Assembly: GCF_002087335.1 (NCBI RefSeq)
Contig: NZ_MWVJ01000008.1
Coordinates: forward strand, 1 to 64,000
DNA length: 64,000 nt
Source: Pseudophaeobacter leonis
GTDB lineage: Bacteria; Pseudomonadota; Alphaproteobacteria; Rhodobacterales; Rhodobacteraceae
Direction of reading: 5' to 3'
The notes under the pieces were generated by a model. It had not been told where the DNA came from. It ran no database searches and was given only the letters and a program-made list of their open reading frames with translations. A program made the translations under genes and the position numbers. Each line of letters begins with the position of its first letter. Within the stretch, counting starts at the first letter, position 1. Below, one piece after another: positions 18,954 to 27,755 of the stretch.

Positions 18954-19305
18954 TCAGAACCCACAGAGCCTTATAAACGAGCTGGATGAAATTCTCGACC
19001 AGGAGCGCAGCGCACTGGTGCGCGGTGAACTGGATCAGATCGAGACTCTGCTCAGCCGCAAGGAAGCCATCATCCAAAATCTCAACACTATAGAGAACCT
19101 CGAGCGGGAAGCGCTGAGTAAGGTGCAGTCAAAAGTCTCGCGCAATCAGGAACTGCTGAACAGCGCGATGGAAGGCATCCGCAGCGTTGCAACCCGTATG
19201 GCGGAACTGCGCCGGGTGAAGAAAGGCCTCGATGTATATGACAGCGCCGGACGCAAGGCCCGCTATGGCACCACTATGGGTCAACGCCTGGAGAAACGTA
19301 GCTGA
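18946..19305 (+). CDS. flgN: FlgN-family flagellar chaperone
   Basis: Small helical cytoplasmic protein of 119 residues, predicted coiled coil over most of its length (SLINELDEILDQERSALVRG, then ERRxx-type helices). This matches the FlgN family, export chaperones of the hook-associated proteins FlgK and FlgL. It overlaps the flgJ-like gene and ends 214 bp before flagellin. Assignment rests on size, helical pattern and context. Confidence 0.7.
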   Translation: MTNQNPQSLINELDEILDQERSALVRGELDQIETLLSRKEAIIQNLNTIENLEREALSKVQSKVSRNQELLNSAMEGIRSVATRMAELRRVKKGLDVYDSAGRKARYGTTMGQRLEKRS

Positions 19306-19351
19306 ACCGTTTGAAATTTAATGAAAATTCTACGGAATGCGATTCCGGCCG

Positions 19352-19366
19352 TTAGGACTCTCTTAG
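19352..19366 (+). promoter_or_regulatory. Weak CtrA-like box upstream of flagellin
   Basis: TTAG-gactctc-TTAG matches the spacing of a CtrA box with one mismatch in each half. It lies 154 bp before the flagellin start. Weaker than the other boxes in the window. Confidence 0.25.
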
Positions 19367-19455
19367 TAACTTTCGTCGCAATGTCTCCATGCATCTCATC
19401 ACTGAGGTGGCGCGAAGGCCGGTAGGCTGAACGCACTGTCAGAAAGACGCTAAAA

Positions 19456-19496
19456 TGCCCTTCGGGGCAGGGAAAAAGTAGAGACCAAAGTGTCTC
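19456..19496 (+). promoter_or_regulatory. Two hairpins in the flagellin mRNA leader
   Basis: Hairpin 1 (19456-19469) is tgccc-ttcg-gggca, a five-pair stem closed by a C(UUCG)G tetraloop, the most stable natural tetraloop class. Hairpin 2 (19481-19496) is gagac-caaagt-gtctc. Both lie within 65 bases of the flagellin start and before its AAGGAA ribosome-binding site. In Caulobacter, FlbT acts on the 5' leader of flagellin mRNA; flbT is three genes downstream here. Confidence 0.55.
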
Positions 19497-19519
19497 GATC
19501 GCTAAAGGAATAATACGCT

Positions 19520-20365
19520 ATGACCAGCATTCTGACAAACAGTGGCGCAATGGTTGCTCTCCAGACTCTGTCTTCGGTGAACAACAGCCTGGAAACAACT
19601 CAGAGCGAAGTTTCTACCGGTAAAAAAGTCGGTAGCGCCAAAGACAACGCTGCTGTCTGGGCCATTTCCAAGACCATGGAATCTGACATTGCAGGCTTCA
19701 CTGCCATTCAGGACAGCCTGAGCGTTGGCGAAGCAACCGTCGCTGTTGCCTCTGCCGGTGCAGAACAGATCGTTTCTGTTCTGAAAGACATGAAAGAACT
19801 TGCTGTTTCCGCGCAGTCGGAAAACGTTGACCACGACACTATCGACGCGGACATGCTGAAGAAGGTTGCCCAGATCGAATCGATCATCGCAGCGTCGCAG
19901 TTCAACGGTGCAAACCTGTTGGCAAGCGATGTTGACGGTGCCGGTGGTACCAGCCTCGGTGTTCTCGCCTCGTTGGACCGCGTCGGTCCCACAGGTACAC
20001 CTACTCCGGTTGAGATCACTGTTGATACGGTTGACTTTGAAAGCTCCATCGACGTTGCATCGTTGACCACAATCACAGATGCGGACACGGCCGCAACTGC
20101 GCTGGGTGAAATCGAAGCCTATCTGCAGTCTGCCATCTCTGGCGCGGCACAGCTTGGTGCGGACGCCTCGCGTCTGAAAGACCAGGGTGATTTTGTGTCG
20201 AAACTGACCGACGCGATGAAACTGGGTGTCTCGGCGATGACCGACACTGATATGGAATCTGCATCCGCCCGACTTAAGGCGCTTCAGACCCAGCAGCAGC
20301 TGGCCATTCAGTCTCTGAGCATCGCGAACAGCGCGCCAGAAACTCTGCAGCAGCTCTTCCGTTAA
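19520..20365 (+). CDS. fliC: Flagellin
   Basis: Filament subunit, 281 residues, exported by the flagellar system. The conserved N-terminal D0/D1 helices (ILTNSGAMVALQTL, then VSTGKKVGSAKDN) and C-terminal helices (LKALQTQQQLAIQSLSIAN) are intact, with a short variable middle around residues 130-195. The shortened middle domain is typical of alphaproteobacterial flagellins. AAGGAA lies ten bases before the ATG. First gene of the unit flagellin-flaF-flbT-DUF1217; no flagellar cap gene (fliD) is seen nearby. Confidence 0.95.
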   Translation: MTSILTNSGAMVALQTLSSVNNSLETTQSEVSTGKKVGSAKDNAAVWAISKTMESDIAGFTAIQDSLSVGEATVAVASAGAEQIVSVLKDMKELAVSAQSENVDHDTIDADMLKKVAQIESIIAASQFNGANLLASDVDGAGGTSLGVLASLDRVGPTGTPTPVEITVDTVDFESSIDVASLTTITDADTAATALGEIEAYLQSAISGAAQLGADASRLKDQGDFVSKLTDAMKLGVSAMTDTDMESASARLKALQTQQQLAIQSLSIANSAPETLQQLFR

Positions 20366-20445
20366 ACCGCTTAACCCGGGGCGTGTGACCCATGCCCCGG
20401 GTCTCTTCTCAGAGAATCTGAAGAAATAATACGTTAGGAAAACAC

Positions 20446-20817
20446 GTGAATGCACTTCTGAAAGCGAAGAGTGCCTATTCGGCGGCAAAGGCCCCGACGC
20501 GAACAGTCAAAGATCTGGAATTCGATGCCATTGCACGCATCACTCGACAAATGATTACAGCCGCTAAAGCGAAACCTTATGATTTCAAAGCGATGGTCTC
20601 TGCTTTGCATGACAATCGTAAAATGTGGATCCTCTTTGCCGCTGACGTCGCCAGCGAAACCAATGAGCTGCCGACAGACTTGAAAGAACAGATTATATCT
20701 CTCGCTGCATTCACGAAGGAATACACCGGTCAGGTCATGTCGCGTGAAGCGAACGTCAGGCCCCTGGTGGATATCAACACAGCCATCATGCGTGGCCTTC
20801 GCAGCGGAGCAACATAA
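20446..20817 (+). CDS. flaF: Flagellar biosynthesis regulator FlaF
   Basis: Cytoplasmic regulator of 123 residues. In Caulobacter and relatives FlaF is needed for flagellin synthesis or secretion and works against FlbT. The FlaF pattern is visible as AYSAAKAPTRTVKDLEFDAIARITRQM (about residues 10-36), DNRKMWILFAADVA and the closing DINTAIMRGL. The start is GTG at 20446 with TAGGAA upstream. It directly precedes flbT. Confidence 0.92.
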   Translation: MNALLKAKSAYSAAKAPTRTVKDLEFDAIARITRQMITAAKAKPYDFKAMVSALHDNRKMWILFAADVASETNELPTDLKEQIISLAAFTKEYTGQVMSREANVRPLVDINTAIMRGLRSGAT

Positions 20818-20818
20818 A

Positions 20819-21223
20819 ATGAGTGGACTGGTTCTAAAACTTGCCCCTAAAGAACGCGTCCTTGTCAATGGCGCTGTCATTGAAAACGGGGACCGCCGCA
20901 GCCGTCTGTCAATTGTGACACCGGATGCAAATATCCTGCGTCTGCGTGACGCAATCCATCCCGAAGAGGCAAATACGCCTGTACGCCGCGTCTGCTATGC
21001 GGCCCAGCTTGTACTGACCGGTGATACGGATCCCGAAGATAGCCGTATGCAAATGCTGCGCAATCTCGAAGAGCTCAGCCAGGTCTTTGTCGACTCTGAC
21101 AGCCGCGCCAGCCTGGCCGAGGCCACGGATGCCCTGCTCAGCAACAACCATTATCGGTGTCTCAAGGCTCTGCGTAGCCTGCTGCCGCGGGAGGATCGTC
21201 TGTTAGCGGTACGCCCCTCATGA
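20819..21223 (+). CDS. flbT: Flagellin mRNA regulator FlbT
   Basis: Post-transcriptional repressor of flagellin; in Caulobacter it associates with the flagellin mRNA leader and promotes its decay. 134 residues, beginning MSGLVLKLAPKERVLVNGAVIENGD-like and including the LRLRDAIHPEE segment typical of FlbT. The ATG at 20819 follows the flaF stop by one base. Ends four bases into the next gene. Confidence 0.93.
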   Translation: MSGLVLKLAPKERVLVNGAVIENGDRRSRLSIVTPDANILRLRDAIHPEEANTPVRRVCYAAQLVLTGDTDPEDSRMQMLRNLEELSQVFVDSDSRASLAEATDALLSNNHYRCLKALRSLLPREDRLLAVRPS

Positions 21224-22027
21224 GCTTTGGGCCGGTTCTTCTGTCATCGGGAATCGCTGGCTGGTCCTTTTTGCAGTCGACCTATGACGAACAGTTCGAC
21301 AACTTCAAGAATGACGCAATTTTGAAGCGCGAAAACGACTATTTCACCGAGAATATCGGGAATGTCACCTCCGCTGAGGATCTGGTCAATGATCGCCGCC
21401 TGCTGGAAGTCGCCCTGAAAGCCTTTGGGCTGGACGACCAGTCGACTACAAGGCGTTGGTTCAGAAGGTTCTTGAGGAAGGCACGACCGCCGAAGACAAT
21501 CTGGCTTCCAAGCTGGACGACAGTCGCTGGGTCGATTTTTCCAAGGCCTTTGGGTTTGGTGGTGGGGAGACCCGCACCAACACCGACCCGGTTGCCATGG
21601 CTGCTATCGTCGCCGACAACGAAGCCCAGTCTTTTGAGGTTGCCGTTGGTGAGCAGGACGAAAGCATGCGGATTGCCCTCTATGCGCTGCGTGAAATGCA
21701 AGGGTCATTATTCCTGACGATGTCGACGAAGAAGGCCCAACCATCGAGGCCCAATGGTTCAATATCATTGGCCAGCCTCAGTTGGCGAAAATGATGCAGG
21801 TGACACTCAACCTGCCTGAATCGCTGAACCTGATTGATATTGACCAGCAGGTCCTTGTCTACAGAGAGGCTGCCCAGCGCTATTTGGGCACAGATGATCT
21901 CACGAAGCTGTCCAGCCAGGAAGACATGGACAAGCTGGCGGTCACCTATCTGGCCCGGGCCGAAGTTGCAGCCGTCAGCAACAACTATTCCTCAGCTGCC
22001 ACGGCGCTGACGCTCTTGCAGGCCTAG
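21220..22027 (+). pseudogene. DUF1217 flagellar-cluster protein, frame broken twice
   Basis: Member of a family of unknown function (DUF1217) found with alphaproteobacterial flagellar genes. The start MSFGPVLLSSGIAGWSFLQ and the SAEDLVNDRRLLEVALKAFGL region are characteristic. Single missing bases break the frame near 21440 (AFGLDDQ, then DYKALVQKVLEEG) and near 21703 (ALREMQ, then VIIPDDVDEEG). Restoring both yields 269 residues ending ALTLLQA. It overlaps flbT by four bases and is the last gene of the flagellin operon, followed by a strong terminator. Function unknown. Confidence 0.75.
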
Positions 22028-22079
22028 TCACCACAGACCAGGGTTTCCGGAGCGGGACCAGGATACCAGACACCCTACA

Positions 22080-22115
22080 AAAAGGCGCTGCCAGATCTCC
22101 TGGTCAGCGCCTTTT
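22080..22115 (+). terminator. Intrinsic terminator of the flagellin operon
   Basis: An 11-bp outer stem (aaaaggcgctg with cagcgcctttt) plus an inner four-pair stem, followed by TTTTGTGTG. It lies 53 bp after the DUF1217 stop. Confidence 0.88.
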
Positions 22116-22194
22116 GTGTGTCCTCGCCTGCCCGGTTGCTACAGCGGCTCTGGTTGAACAGAGCAAACCCATAGCGCGGCTCTGGGCTTGTCTG

Positions 22195-22254
22195 TTTCCA
22201 TCTCACCAGTTTCCATCTCACCAGTTTTCGTGTGACCTGTTTTCATGTCACCAC
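22195..22254. repeat. Four 15-bp tandem repeats between the flagellin operon and fliI
   Basis: Two identical units tttccatctcaccag are followed by two diverged ones (ttttcgtgtgacctg, ttttcatgtcaccac). They lie in the 154-bp spacer between the terminator and the 3' end of fliI, 15 bp past the fliI stop on the minus strand. Non-coding. Confidence 0.88.
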
Positions 22255-22269
22255 AGCCGCCCTTGGGAC

Positions 22270-23598
22270 CTATCGGCCACTGGTGGCGCGCCGCAACATC
22301 GGTTGCAATCGGCCAAAGCTGTTGTCGACACCGTTAGGATCTTCCTTGCCAAAAAACGCATCCAGTTCTGGCCAGATCTTTACGGCCTTGTCGAGCACGG
22401 CATCATTGCCTTCGGAGTAAAGACCAGCACGGATCATCACTTCGGATTGCTCATAGGAGCCCAGGAATCTGCGCACTTCCAGAATCGTCTCGTTCTCCTC
22501 TGGCGTGGCTGCGGCTGGCAGGCTCCGCGAAACAGAACGCGACACATCAATGGCCGGAAACCGGCCGCGCTCGGCAATTTCCCGGTTGAGCACAATATGC
22601 CCATCCAGAACGCCGCGCAGAATATCGGCAATTGGCTCGTCCATGTCAGAGCCTGCCACAAGCACGCTGAACACCGCCGTGATGTCGCCCTGCCCCTCAG
22701 AGCCGGGACCAGCCCGTTCGCACAACCCGGTGATGAGCGGCGTCACCGACGGTGGGAAGCTCCTGAGCGCCGGTGCTTCTCCCGAGGCGGCGGAAATTTC
22801 ACGGTGGGCCTCGGCAAACCGGGTGACCGAGTCAGCCATGAACAGAACATTTTTACCCTGATCGCGGAAATGCTCGGCAATGGTCATTGCCGCCCAGGCA
22901 CTACGGCGGCGTACAAGCGCCGATTGATCCGAGGTGGCCGCGACAACGACGGCCCGTTTCATGCCTTCAGGCCCCAAAACGTCTTGCACAAAGTGATTCA
23001 CTTCGCGGCCACGTTCGCCAATCAGCGCCATGACCACCACATCAGCTTCCATAAATTCGGCCAATTTTGCCAACAAAGTCGATTTACCAACACCCGAGCC
23101 CGCAAAAAGACCAATACGCTGGCCCTGAACAATAGGGAGAATCGTATTGAAAACCGAAAGTCCGGTACTGAGACGGGCGCCCATATGACGCCGGCCGGCG
23201 GCTTTTGGAGGCGGCGCCATAAGATCCCTGGCCGTCTCGCCGCGCAGCAATGGCTTGCCATCCAGCGGCTCTCCAAAGGGGTCAACGACCCGGCCAATCC
23301 AATTATTTCCCGGGGCAAAATCAGGCGCAGGATGCAGTGTTACGCGATCCCCCATCGCCACCCGATCAGGAGCGCGATCCGGCAACATGCTGATTTTATT
23401 ATTATTAATCTTGAGAACCTCGCCATGAAGCTCATCATTGGGGCCGCGACTCAAAACCAGCCGGTCACCGATTCGCGCCTCGCGTTCCAGGCCTGCGATT
23501 TCGATTTCGCCGCTGGATATTCCGCTCACACGGCCCATTGAGGTTGCCAGTTTCTTACCGGCTATCTGTTCAGTCAAAGCTTTCAGCTCTGCGATCAT
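22270..23598 (-). CDS. fliI: Flagellum-specific ATPase FliI
   Basis: Hexameric ATPase of the flagellar type III export apparatus, related to F1-beta. 442 residues from the ATG at 23598 (MIAELKALTEQ). Walker A is GSGVGKST near residue 167 and Walker B VVVMALIGERGRE near 190; FMADSVTRFAEAHREI and the GSFT-like control region SVLVAGSDMDEPI follow. A longer frame runs upstream but overlaps flgB and has no matching residues. Divergent from flgB. No fliJ gene follows, unlike in enterobacteria. Confidence 0.94.
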   Translation of the reverse strand: MIAELKALTEQIAGKKLATSMGRVSGISSGEIEIAGLEREARIGDRLVLSRGPNDELHGEVLKINNNKISMLPDRAPDRVAMGDRVTLHPAPDFAPGNNWIGRVVDPFGEPLDGKPLLRGETARDLMAPPPKAAGRRHMGARLSTGLSVFNTILPIVQGQRIGLFAGSGVGKSTLLAKLAEFMEADVVVMALIGERGREVNHFVQDVLGPEGMKRAVVVAATSDQSALVRRRSAWAAMTIAEHFRDQGKNVLFMADSVTRFAEAHREISAASGEAPALRSFPPSVTPLITGLCERAGPGSEGQGDITAVFSVLVAGSDMDEPIADILRGVLDGHIVLNREIAERGRFPAIDVSRSVSRSLPAAATPEENETILEVRRFLGSYEQSEVMIRAGLYSEGNDAVLDKAVKIWPELDAFFGKEDPNGVDNSFGRLQPMLRRATSGR

Positions 23599-23640
23599 GG
23601 CCTGAGGCCTCCATCTAGTTCCTGAAACAATTTCTAAAGG

Positions 23641-23661
23641 AATCAGGGTTAAGCCTTGATT
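23641..23661. promoter_or_regulatory. Inverted repeat in the fliI-flgB divergent spacer
   Basis: aatcaggg and ccttgatt (one mismatch in eight) flank ttaag, midway between the two starts. It looks like an operator for a dimeric regulator. No CtrA box with the right N7 spacing is present here. Confidence 0.3.
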
Positions 23662-23686
23662 GAAATTGATCGAGGGAGAAGCCCCG

Positions 23687-24076
23687 GTGTTTACGGAACT
23701 GAACGTTTTTAAAATCGCATACTCAATGGCCACCCATGCCGGGAAGCGCCAGGCGCTGGTGTCTCAGAACATCGCGAATGCGGATACTCCTGGCTATCAC
23801 GCCAAGGACATCAAACCTTTTCAGGAGGACTATGCCGCTGGGCCACGCCCTGGCGACATGGTGGCCTCTCGTGGCTCACACCTGAATGGTAACAAAGGCT
23901 CTCAAATGGATTGGGCCGTTACCTCATCGGATGCGGGTGCCGACCCCAATGACAACTCTGTCTCTATCGAAACGGAAATCCTCAATGGGGTTGAGGTAAA
24001 GCGCCAGCACGACCGTGCTCTGGCCATCTACAAATCATCAATGAATATCCTGCGCACCAGCATTGGCCGCAGCTAG
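23687..24076 (+). CDS. flgB: Flagellar proximal rod protein FlgB
   Basis: Rod subunit exported into the periplasm, 129 residues. The flagellar rod signature SQNIANADTPGYHAKDI lies near residues 25-41. I chose the GTG at 23687, eight bases after GGGAGA, because it gives the usual start FTELNVFKIA; an earlier TTG frame adds nine unconserved residues. First gene of a nine-gene plus-strand operon ending at the fliL-like gene. Confidence 0.92.
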   Translation: MFTELNVFKIAYSMATHAGKRQALVSQNIANADTPGYHAKDIKPFQEDYAAGPRPGDMVASRGSHLNGNKGSQMDWAVTSSDAGADPNDNSVSIETEILNGVEVKRQHDRALAIYKSSMNILRTSIGRS

Positions 24077-24089
24077 AGGGACATGATCC

Positions 24090-24482
24090 ATGAGTGAATT
24101 TGCAAATTCCCTGAGTGTGACTGCCAGCGGCCTGAAAGCCCAGGCGACCCGGCTGCGTCACGTTTCTGAAAACATCTCTAACGCCGATACCCCCGGCTAT
24201 CGTCGCAAAAGCGTCCCGTTCGAGGCCACGCGCGATCTGGAAAATGACGTTGAGCGGGTCAAAACCGGTCGCGTCACGCTGGACCGCAGTGACCTGGAAA
24301 GCATCTATGACCCCTCTCACCCTCTGTCAGACGAGACCGGTCACTATGATGGCTCTAACGTTGATCTGATGATCGAGATCGCCGACGCCCGTGAGGCCCA
24401 GCGCAGCTACGATGCCAACCTGAAAATGTTTGAACAAGCCCGCGGTATGTCATCCTCGTTGATGAACCTGCTGAGAAAATAA
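24090..24482 (+). CDS. flgC: Flagellar proximal rod protein FlgC
   Basis: Second proximal rod subunit, 130 residues. The N-terminal rod motif HVSENISNADTPGYRRKSVPF is near residues 27-47 and the C-terminal helix ends FEQARGMSSSLMNLLRK. Follows flgB by 13 bp. Confidence 0.94.
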   Translation: MSEFANSLSVTASGLKAQATRLRHVSENISNADTPGYRRKSVPFEATRDLENDVERVKTGRVTLDRSDLESIYDPSHPLSDETGHYDGSNVDLMIEIADAREAQRSYDANLKMFEQARGMSSSLMNLLRK

Positions 24483-24503
24483 CCCCGCAAGAGGAGATCC
24501 AGA

Positions 24504-24804
24504 ATGGATATTCGCGCAATTACATCCGCCGCCAGTGGCTATACCGCCGCCCGCCCCGCAACCAAGGTTGATCCCGAGTTCCACGGCACCAGTGCCACCG
24601 AACAGGCCCGGGCCAGCTTTGAGAGGCTTTGCCAATACCCTGCAGGTCGGTGAACAAACCGCTGTCCAGTCGATGACCGCCAACGGTGATCCGCATGCTC
24701 TGGTCCAGGCGCTGGCGCAGACCGAGCTGGCTGTCGAGACGGCTGTCACCGTGCGCAACAAGGTGGTCGAAGCCTACCAGGAAATCCTGCGGATGCCGAT
24801 CTAA
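24504..24804 (+). pseudogene. fliE: Flagellar MS-ring/rod junction protein FliE, frame broken
   Basis: Adaptor between the MS ring and the rod. The first frame runs from MDIRAITSAASGYTAARPA to ARASFE. The sequence resumes one frame over at GFANTLQVGEQTAVQSMTANGD and ends VEAYQEILRMPI, the typical FliE C-terminus. The break is near 24622 and behaves like one extra base (or two missing). Removing it gives 99 residues, the normal FliE length. Sits between flgC and fliQ. Confidence 0.82.
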
Positions 24805-24808
24805 GCCA

Positions 24809-25081
24809 ATGATGAACGAAGGCCAATTCTACGACACACTGCGACAGGCTCTCTGGGCTGGGGTGGTCATGGCGTCGCCAATCCTGGCCGTCGCCCTGAC
24901 TGTCGGTCTCGCCATTGGCCTGTTCCAGGCCCTGACATCCGTTCAGGAAATGACCCTGACCTTTGTGCCAAAGCTCGCGGCCATTGTTCTCGTGTTCTGG
25001 ATGTCCATGGGGTTCATGACCCAAACACTTGTGGCCTTTTTTAACGGCCATATCATTCCTTTGATTGCAGGAGTTTCCTGA
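24809..25081 (+). CDS. fliQ: Flagellar export gate protein FliQ
   Basis: Small inner-membrane export-gate subunit, 90 residues with two membrane segments (about residues 15-38 and 52-75). The family motif QALTSVQEMTLTFVPKL lies between them. Two ATGs in tandem (24809, 24812) could start it. Its stop overlaps the flgF start (TGATG). The partner proteins FliP and FliR are encoded elsewhere in this window. Confidence 0.93.
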   Translation: MMNEGQFYDTLRQALWAGVVMASPILAVALTVGLAIGLFQALTSVQEMTLTFVPKLAAIVLVFWMSMGFMTQTLVAFFNGHIIPLIAGVS

Positions 25082-25797
25082 TGGAAGCCGCAGGCTACGC
25101 AACCCTCTCCCGCCAGACCGGTCTGATGCGCGAAATGCGTGTGGTGGCAAACAATATCGCCAACTCCGCCACCACCGGCTATCGTTCTGAAGGGCTGATT
25201 TTTTCGGAATACGTCCAGACCGCCCCCGGGCAAGAATCGCTCTCGATGGCGCGGGCAAATATCTTCAATACATCGATGGAGCAGGGCCAGCTGACCCAGA
25301 CTGGCGGCAATTTTGACTTTGCGATCGAGGGCGATGCCTATTTCATGATCGAAACCCCTCAGGGTGAACGACTGACCCGGTCCGGTGCCTTTTCCCCAAA
25401 TGCTGCGGGTGACCTCGTCACCATGGACGGTCTGCGGGTGCTGGATGCGGGCCGGGCGCCCGTCTTCATTCCAGGCACTGCAGAATCCGTGCTTGTAGGG
25501 GCAGATGGCACCATCACTGCCGACGGCAATACCATCGGCCAAATCGGTCTTTTCCAGCCGGTCGACGCACATACCATGATGCGTGAAGACGGCGTGATGT
25601 TCCGCGTTGAAGGCGAAATCGAAGATTCCGAAACTGGCAGTATGGTGCAGGGATTTCTCGAAGGATCCAACGTGAATGCGATTGGCCAGGTGACCCGCAT
25701 GATTGAAATTCAGCGCGCCTATGAAATGGGCCAGAGTTTTCTGGATACCGAAGACAAGCGCATCCGTGAAGCCATTAAAAACCTGATCAAGTCGTAG
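25081..25797 (+). CDS. flgF: Flagellar basal-body rod protein FlgF
   Basis: Distal rod-family protein, 238 residues. The N-terminal rod motif VVANNIANSATTGYRSEGLIF is at about residues 20-40; a FlgF/FlgG-type central domain (FDFAIEGDAYFMIETPQGERLTRSG pattern near 78-102) and the C-terminal VNAIGQVTRMIEIQRAYEM follow. Precedes flgG by 10 bp. Confidence 0.93.
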   Translation: MEAAGYATLSRQTGLMREMRVVANNIANSATTGYRSEGLIFSEYVQTAPGQESLSMARANIFNTSMEQGQLTQTGGNFDFAIEGDAYFMIETPQGERLTRSGAFSPNAAGDLVTMDGLRVLDAGRAPVFIPGTAESVLVGADGTITADGNTIGQIGLFQPVDAHTMMREDGVMFRVEGEIEDSETGSMVQGFLEGSNVNAIGQVTRMIEIQRAYEMGQSFLDTEDKRIREAIKNLIKS

Positions 25798-25807
25798 GAG
25801 AAAACTG

Positions 25808-26592
25808 ATGCGTGCCCTAAAAATCGCTGCAACTGGTATGAGCGCACAGCAACTGCGTGTGGAAACCATTGCGAACAACCTCGCCAATATGAACACCACT
25901 GCCTACAATCCACGGCGTGCTGAGTTCGCCGATCTGCACTACCAGCAGGTCACCCGTGCCGGCACCGTAAATGCCTCTGACGGCACCATCTTGCCAACGG
26001 GTGTTCAGGTGGGCCTGGGTGTCCGCCCTGCGGCCATTTCAGTGCACCTGCAACAGGGCGCCATGGAGCAAACCAACAGCGATCTTGATGTCGCGATTGA
26101 GGCAAGGGCTATCTGGAAATCACGCTGCCGTCGGGTCAATCCGGCTACACGCGGGATGGCTCTCTGAAGCGGTCTGCCGAAGGGTTGATCGTGACCTCAG
26201 ATGGTTTTGCAGTCGCACCGGACGTCACCATTCCTGATGACGCCCGCAGTATCTCGATCAACGCCGAGGGTGAAATCTACGCCTATTTTGACGAGGCGGC
26301 CGAAGGTCAGCTGCTGGGGCAGTTCAGCCTGGCAAGCTTCACCAACCCCAAAGGGCTAGAGGCCATTGGCGGCAATCTCTTTACCGAGACCGAAGCCTCA
26401 GGCCCCCCGAATGTGTCAACCGCCGGCGAAGACGGGCTTGGCACTTTCCGCCAGGGCTATCTGGAAGGCAGCTCTGTTGATTCCGTACGCGAGGTCACCG
26501 AACTGATCGAGGCGCAGCGGGGCTATGAAATGAACTCCAAAGTCATCTCTGCCGTCGACCAGATGATGTCAGCAACGACACAGATCCGCTAA
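25808..26592 (+). pseudogene. flgG: Flagellar distal rod protein FlgG, frame broken
   Basis: Distal rod subunit. The start MRALKIAATGMSAQQLRVETIANNLANMNTT-like pattern is classic for FlgG. The frame breaks near 26101: DVAIE should continue as GKGYLEITLPSGQSGYTRDGSLK, found one frame over. Adding one G to the short G run restores 261 residues, the canonical FlgG length, ending AVDQMMSATTQIR. Its stop overlaps the flgA start. Confidence 0.88.
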
Positions 26593-27007
26593 TGAAACAG
26601 GTTCTCGCCATCCTCATCGCATTGAGCGCGCAGCCCATCTGGGCCGATATTCTTGTCCCGCTGCGCACCATTCGGGTCAACGAAATTATCCTCGCCTCGG
26701 ACCTGACCTTTAAACCGGTCGAGGTGGCGGGCGCACTGTCTGATGCAAACGAGGTGGTGGGAATGGAAGCCCGTGTGCCGCTGTACCCCGGTCGCGCCAT
26801 GCGCCCCAGCGATATCGGACCACCCGCCATTGTCGATCGCAACGACCTTGTCATGCTCTCCTTTCACCGTGGGGCTCTCACCATCATGGCAGAGGGACGC
26901 GCACTGGGACGTGGGTCTGAAGGGAATGGATCAAGGTCATGAATTTGGCATCAAGGAGCACTGTGACCGGGCGTGTAAACGCAAATGGGTCAGTAGAGGT
27001 AAGATAA
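26592..27007 (+). pseudogene. flgA: P-ring assembly chaperone FlgA (short form), frame broken
   Basis: Periplasmic chaperone for FlgI P-ring assembly. A signal peptide (residues 1-19, ending PIWA) is followed by an SAF-type region (NEIILASDLTFKPVEV). The frame breaks near 26923 in a ggg run. With one G added, EGEWIKVMNLASRSTVTGRV follows, the conserved FlgA C-terminus, giving 138 residues and a stop overlapping flgH. The protein is the short form lacking the N-terminal domain of enterobacterial FlgA. Confidence 0.82.
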
Positions 27008-27747
27008 TGAAAAAGAAAACAATTGCCACCAAACTTGCGCTCGTCGGCCTGGTCTTTCTTGGGGCCTGCGCACGCATGGACCATCTGGGCAAAGCGCCCA
27101 GCCTCACGCCTGCTGCTGAAACCCCGGAACATGTCGCCATGCTTTGGCAGGGCCTTCCGACCGAAATTCAGAACCAGCGGGCCGTCGATGGGGCGTCGCT
27201 CTGGAGCGGATCGCAAAACTCACTTCTGGGGGATCGTCGCGCGATAAACAAAGGCGATATTCTCACCGTTGTTATCCAGATAGATGAGGAAGCCGAGATC
27301 TCCAATGACACCACCCGCACGCGCTCTAGTGCAGAAAGTCTGGGTGTCCCACATCTGTTGGGCCTGCCGCAGCGTCTGGACGAACACCTGCCTGAAGGCG
27401 CCTCTTCTGCCACCGCGGTCGACCTGACCGGATCCAGCAGCTCCAAGGGCAACGGCTCTGTTAAGCGTAGCGAAAAACTGGAACTGCGCGTGGCTGCCAC
27501 GATTGTGGATGTGCTGCCTAATGGTGTGCTCGCGATCAGCGGCAACCAGGAAGTCAGAGTGAACTTTGAACTGCGCGAACTTCTGGTCTCCGGCTACGTA
27601 CGTCCCCAGGACATCAGCCGCCAGAACGAAATCACCTATGACAAAATCGCCTCAGCCCGGGTTTCCTATGGCGGACGTGGACAGATTACCGACGTGCAAC
27701 AACCGCGATACGGCCAGCAAGTGCTGGACGCGATCCTACCATTTTGA
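27007..27747 (+). CDS. flgH: Flagellar L-ring lipoprotein FlgH
   Basis: Outer-membrane L-ring subunit, 246 residues. A lipoprotein signal with lipobox LGAC (cysteine near residue 19) directs it to the outer membrane. The L-ring motifs SLWSGSQNSLLGDRRAINKGDILTV and LPNGVLAISGNQEVRVN are present in order, ending QQVLDAILPF. The ATG at 27007 overlaps the restored flgA stop. Confidence 0.93.
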   Translation: MKKKTIATKLALVGLVFLGACARMDHLGKAPSLTPAAETPEHVAMLWQGLPTEIQNQRAVDGASLWSGSQNSLLGDRRAINKGDILTVVIQIDEEAEISNDTTRTRSSAESLGVPHLLGLPQRLDEHLPEGASSATAVDLTGSSSSKGNGSVKRSEKLELRVAATIVDVLPNGVLAISGNQEVRVNFELRELLVSGYVRPQDISRQNEITYDKIASARVSYGGRGQITDVQQPRYGQQVLDAILPF

Positions 27748-27755
27748 GGTGACCC

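Noticed and set aside
19333..19347. cggaat-gcg-attccg inverted repeat after flgN as a terminator
   Set aside because: Loop of three and no T run; too short to support.
22114..23541. Long open frame antisense to fliI (475 codons)
   Set aside because: fliI is certain from its motifs; the antisense frame is a by-product of high GC content and has no family features.
24946..25899. Minus-strand frame over fliQ and flgF
   Set aside because: Antisense to two certain flagellar genes in a tightly packed operon.
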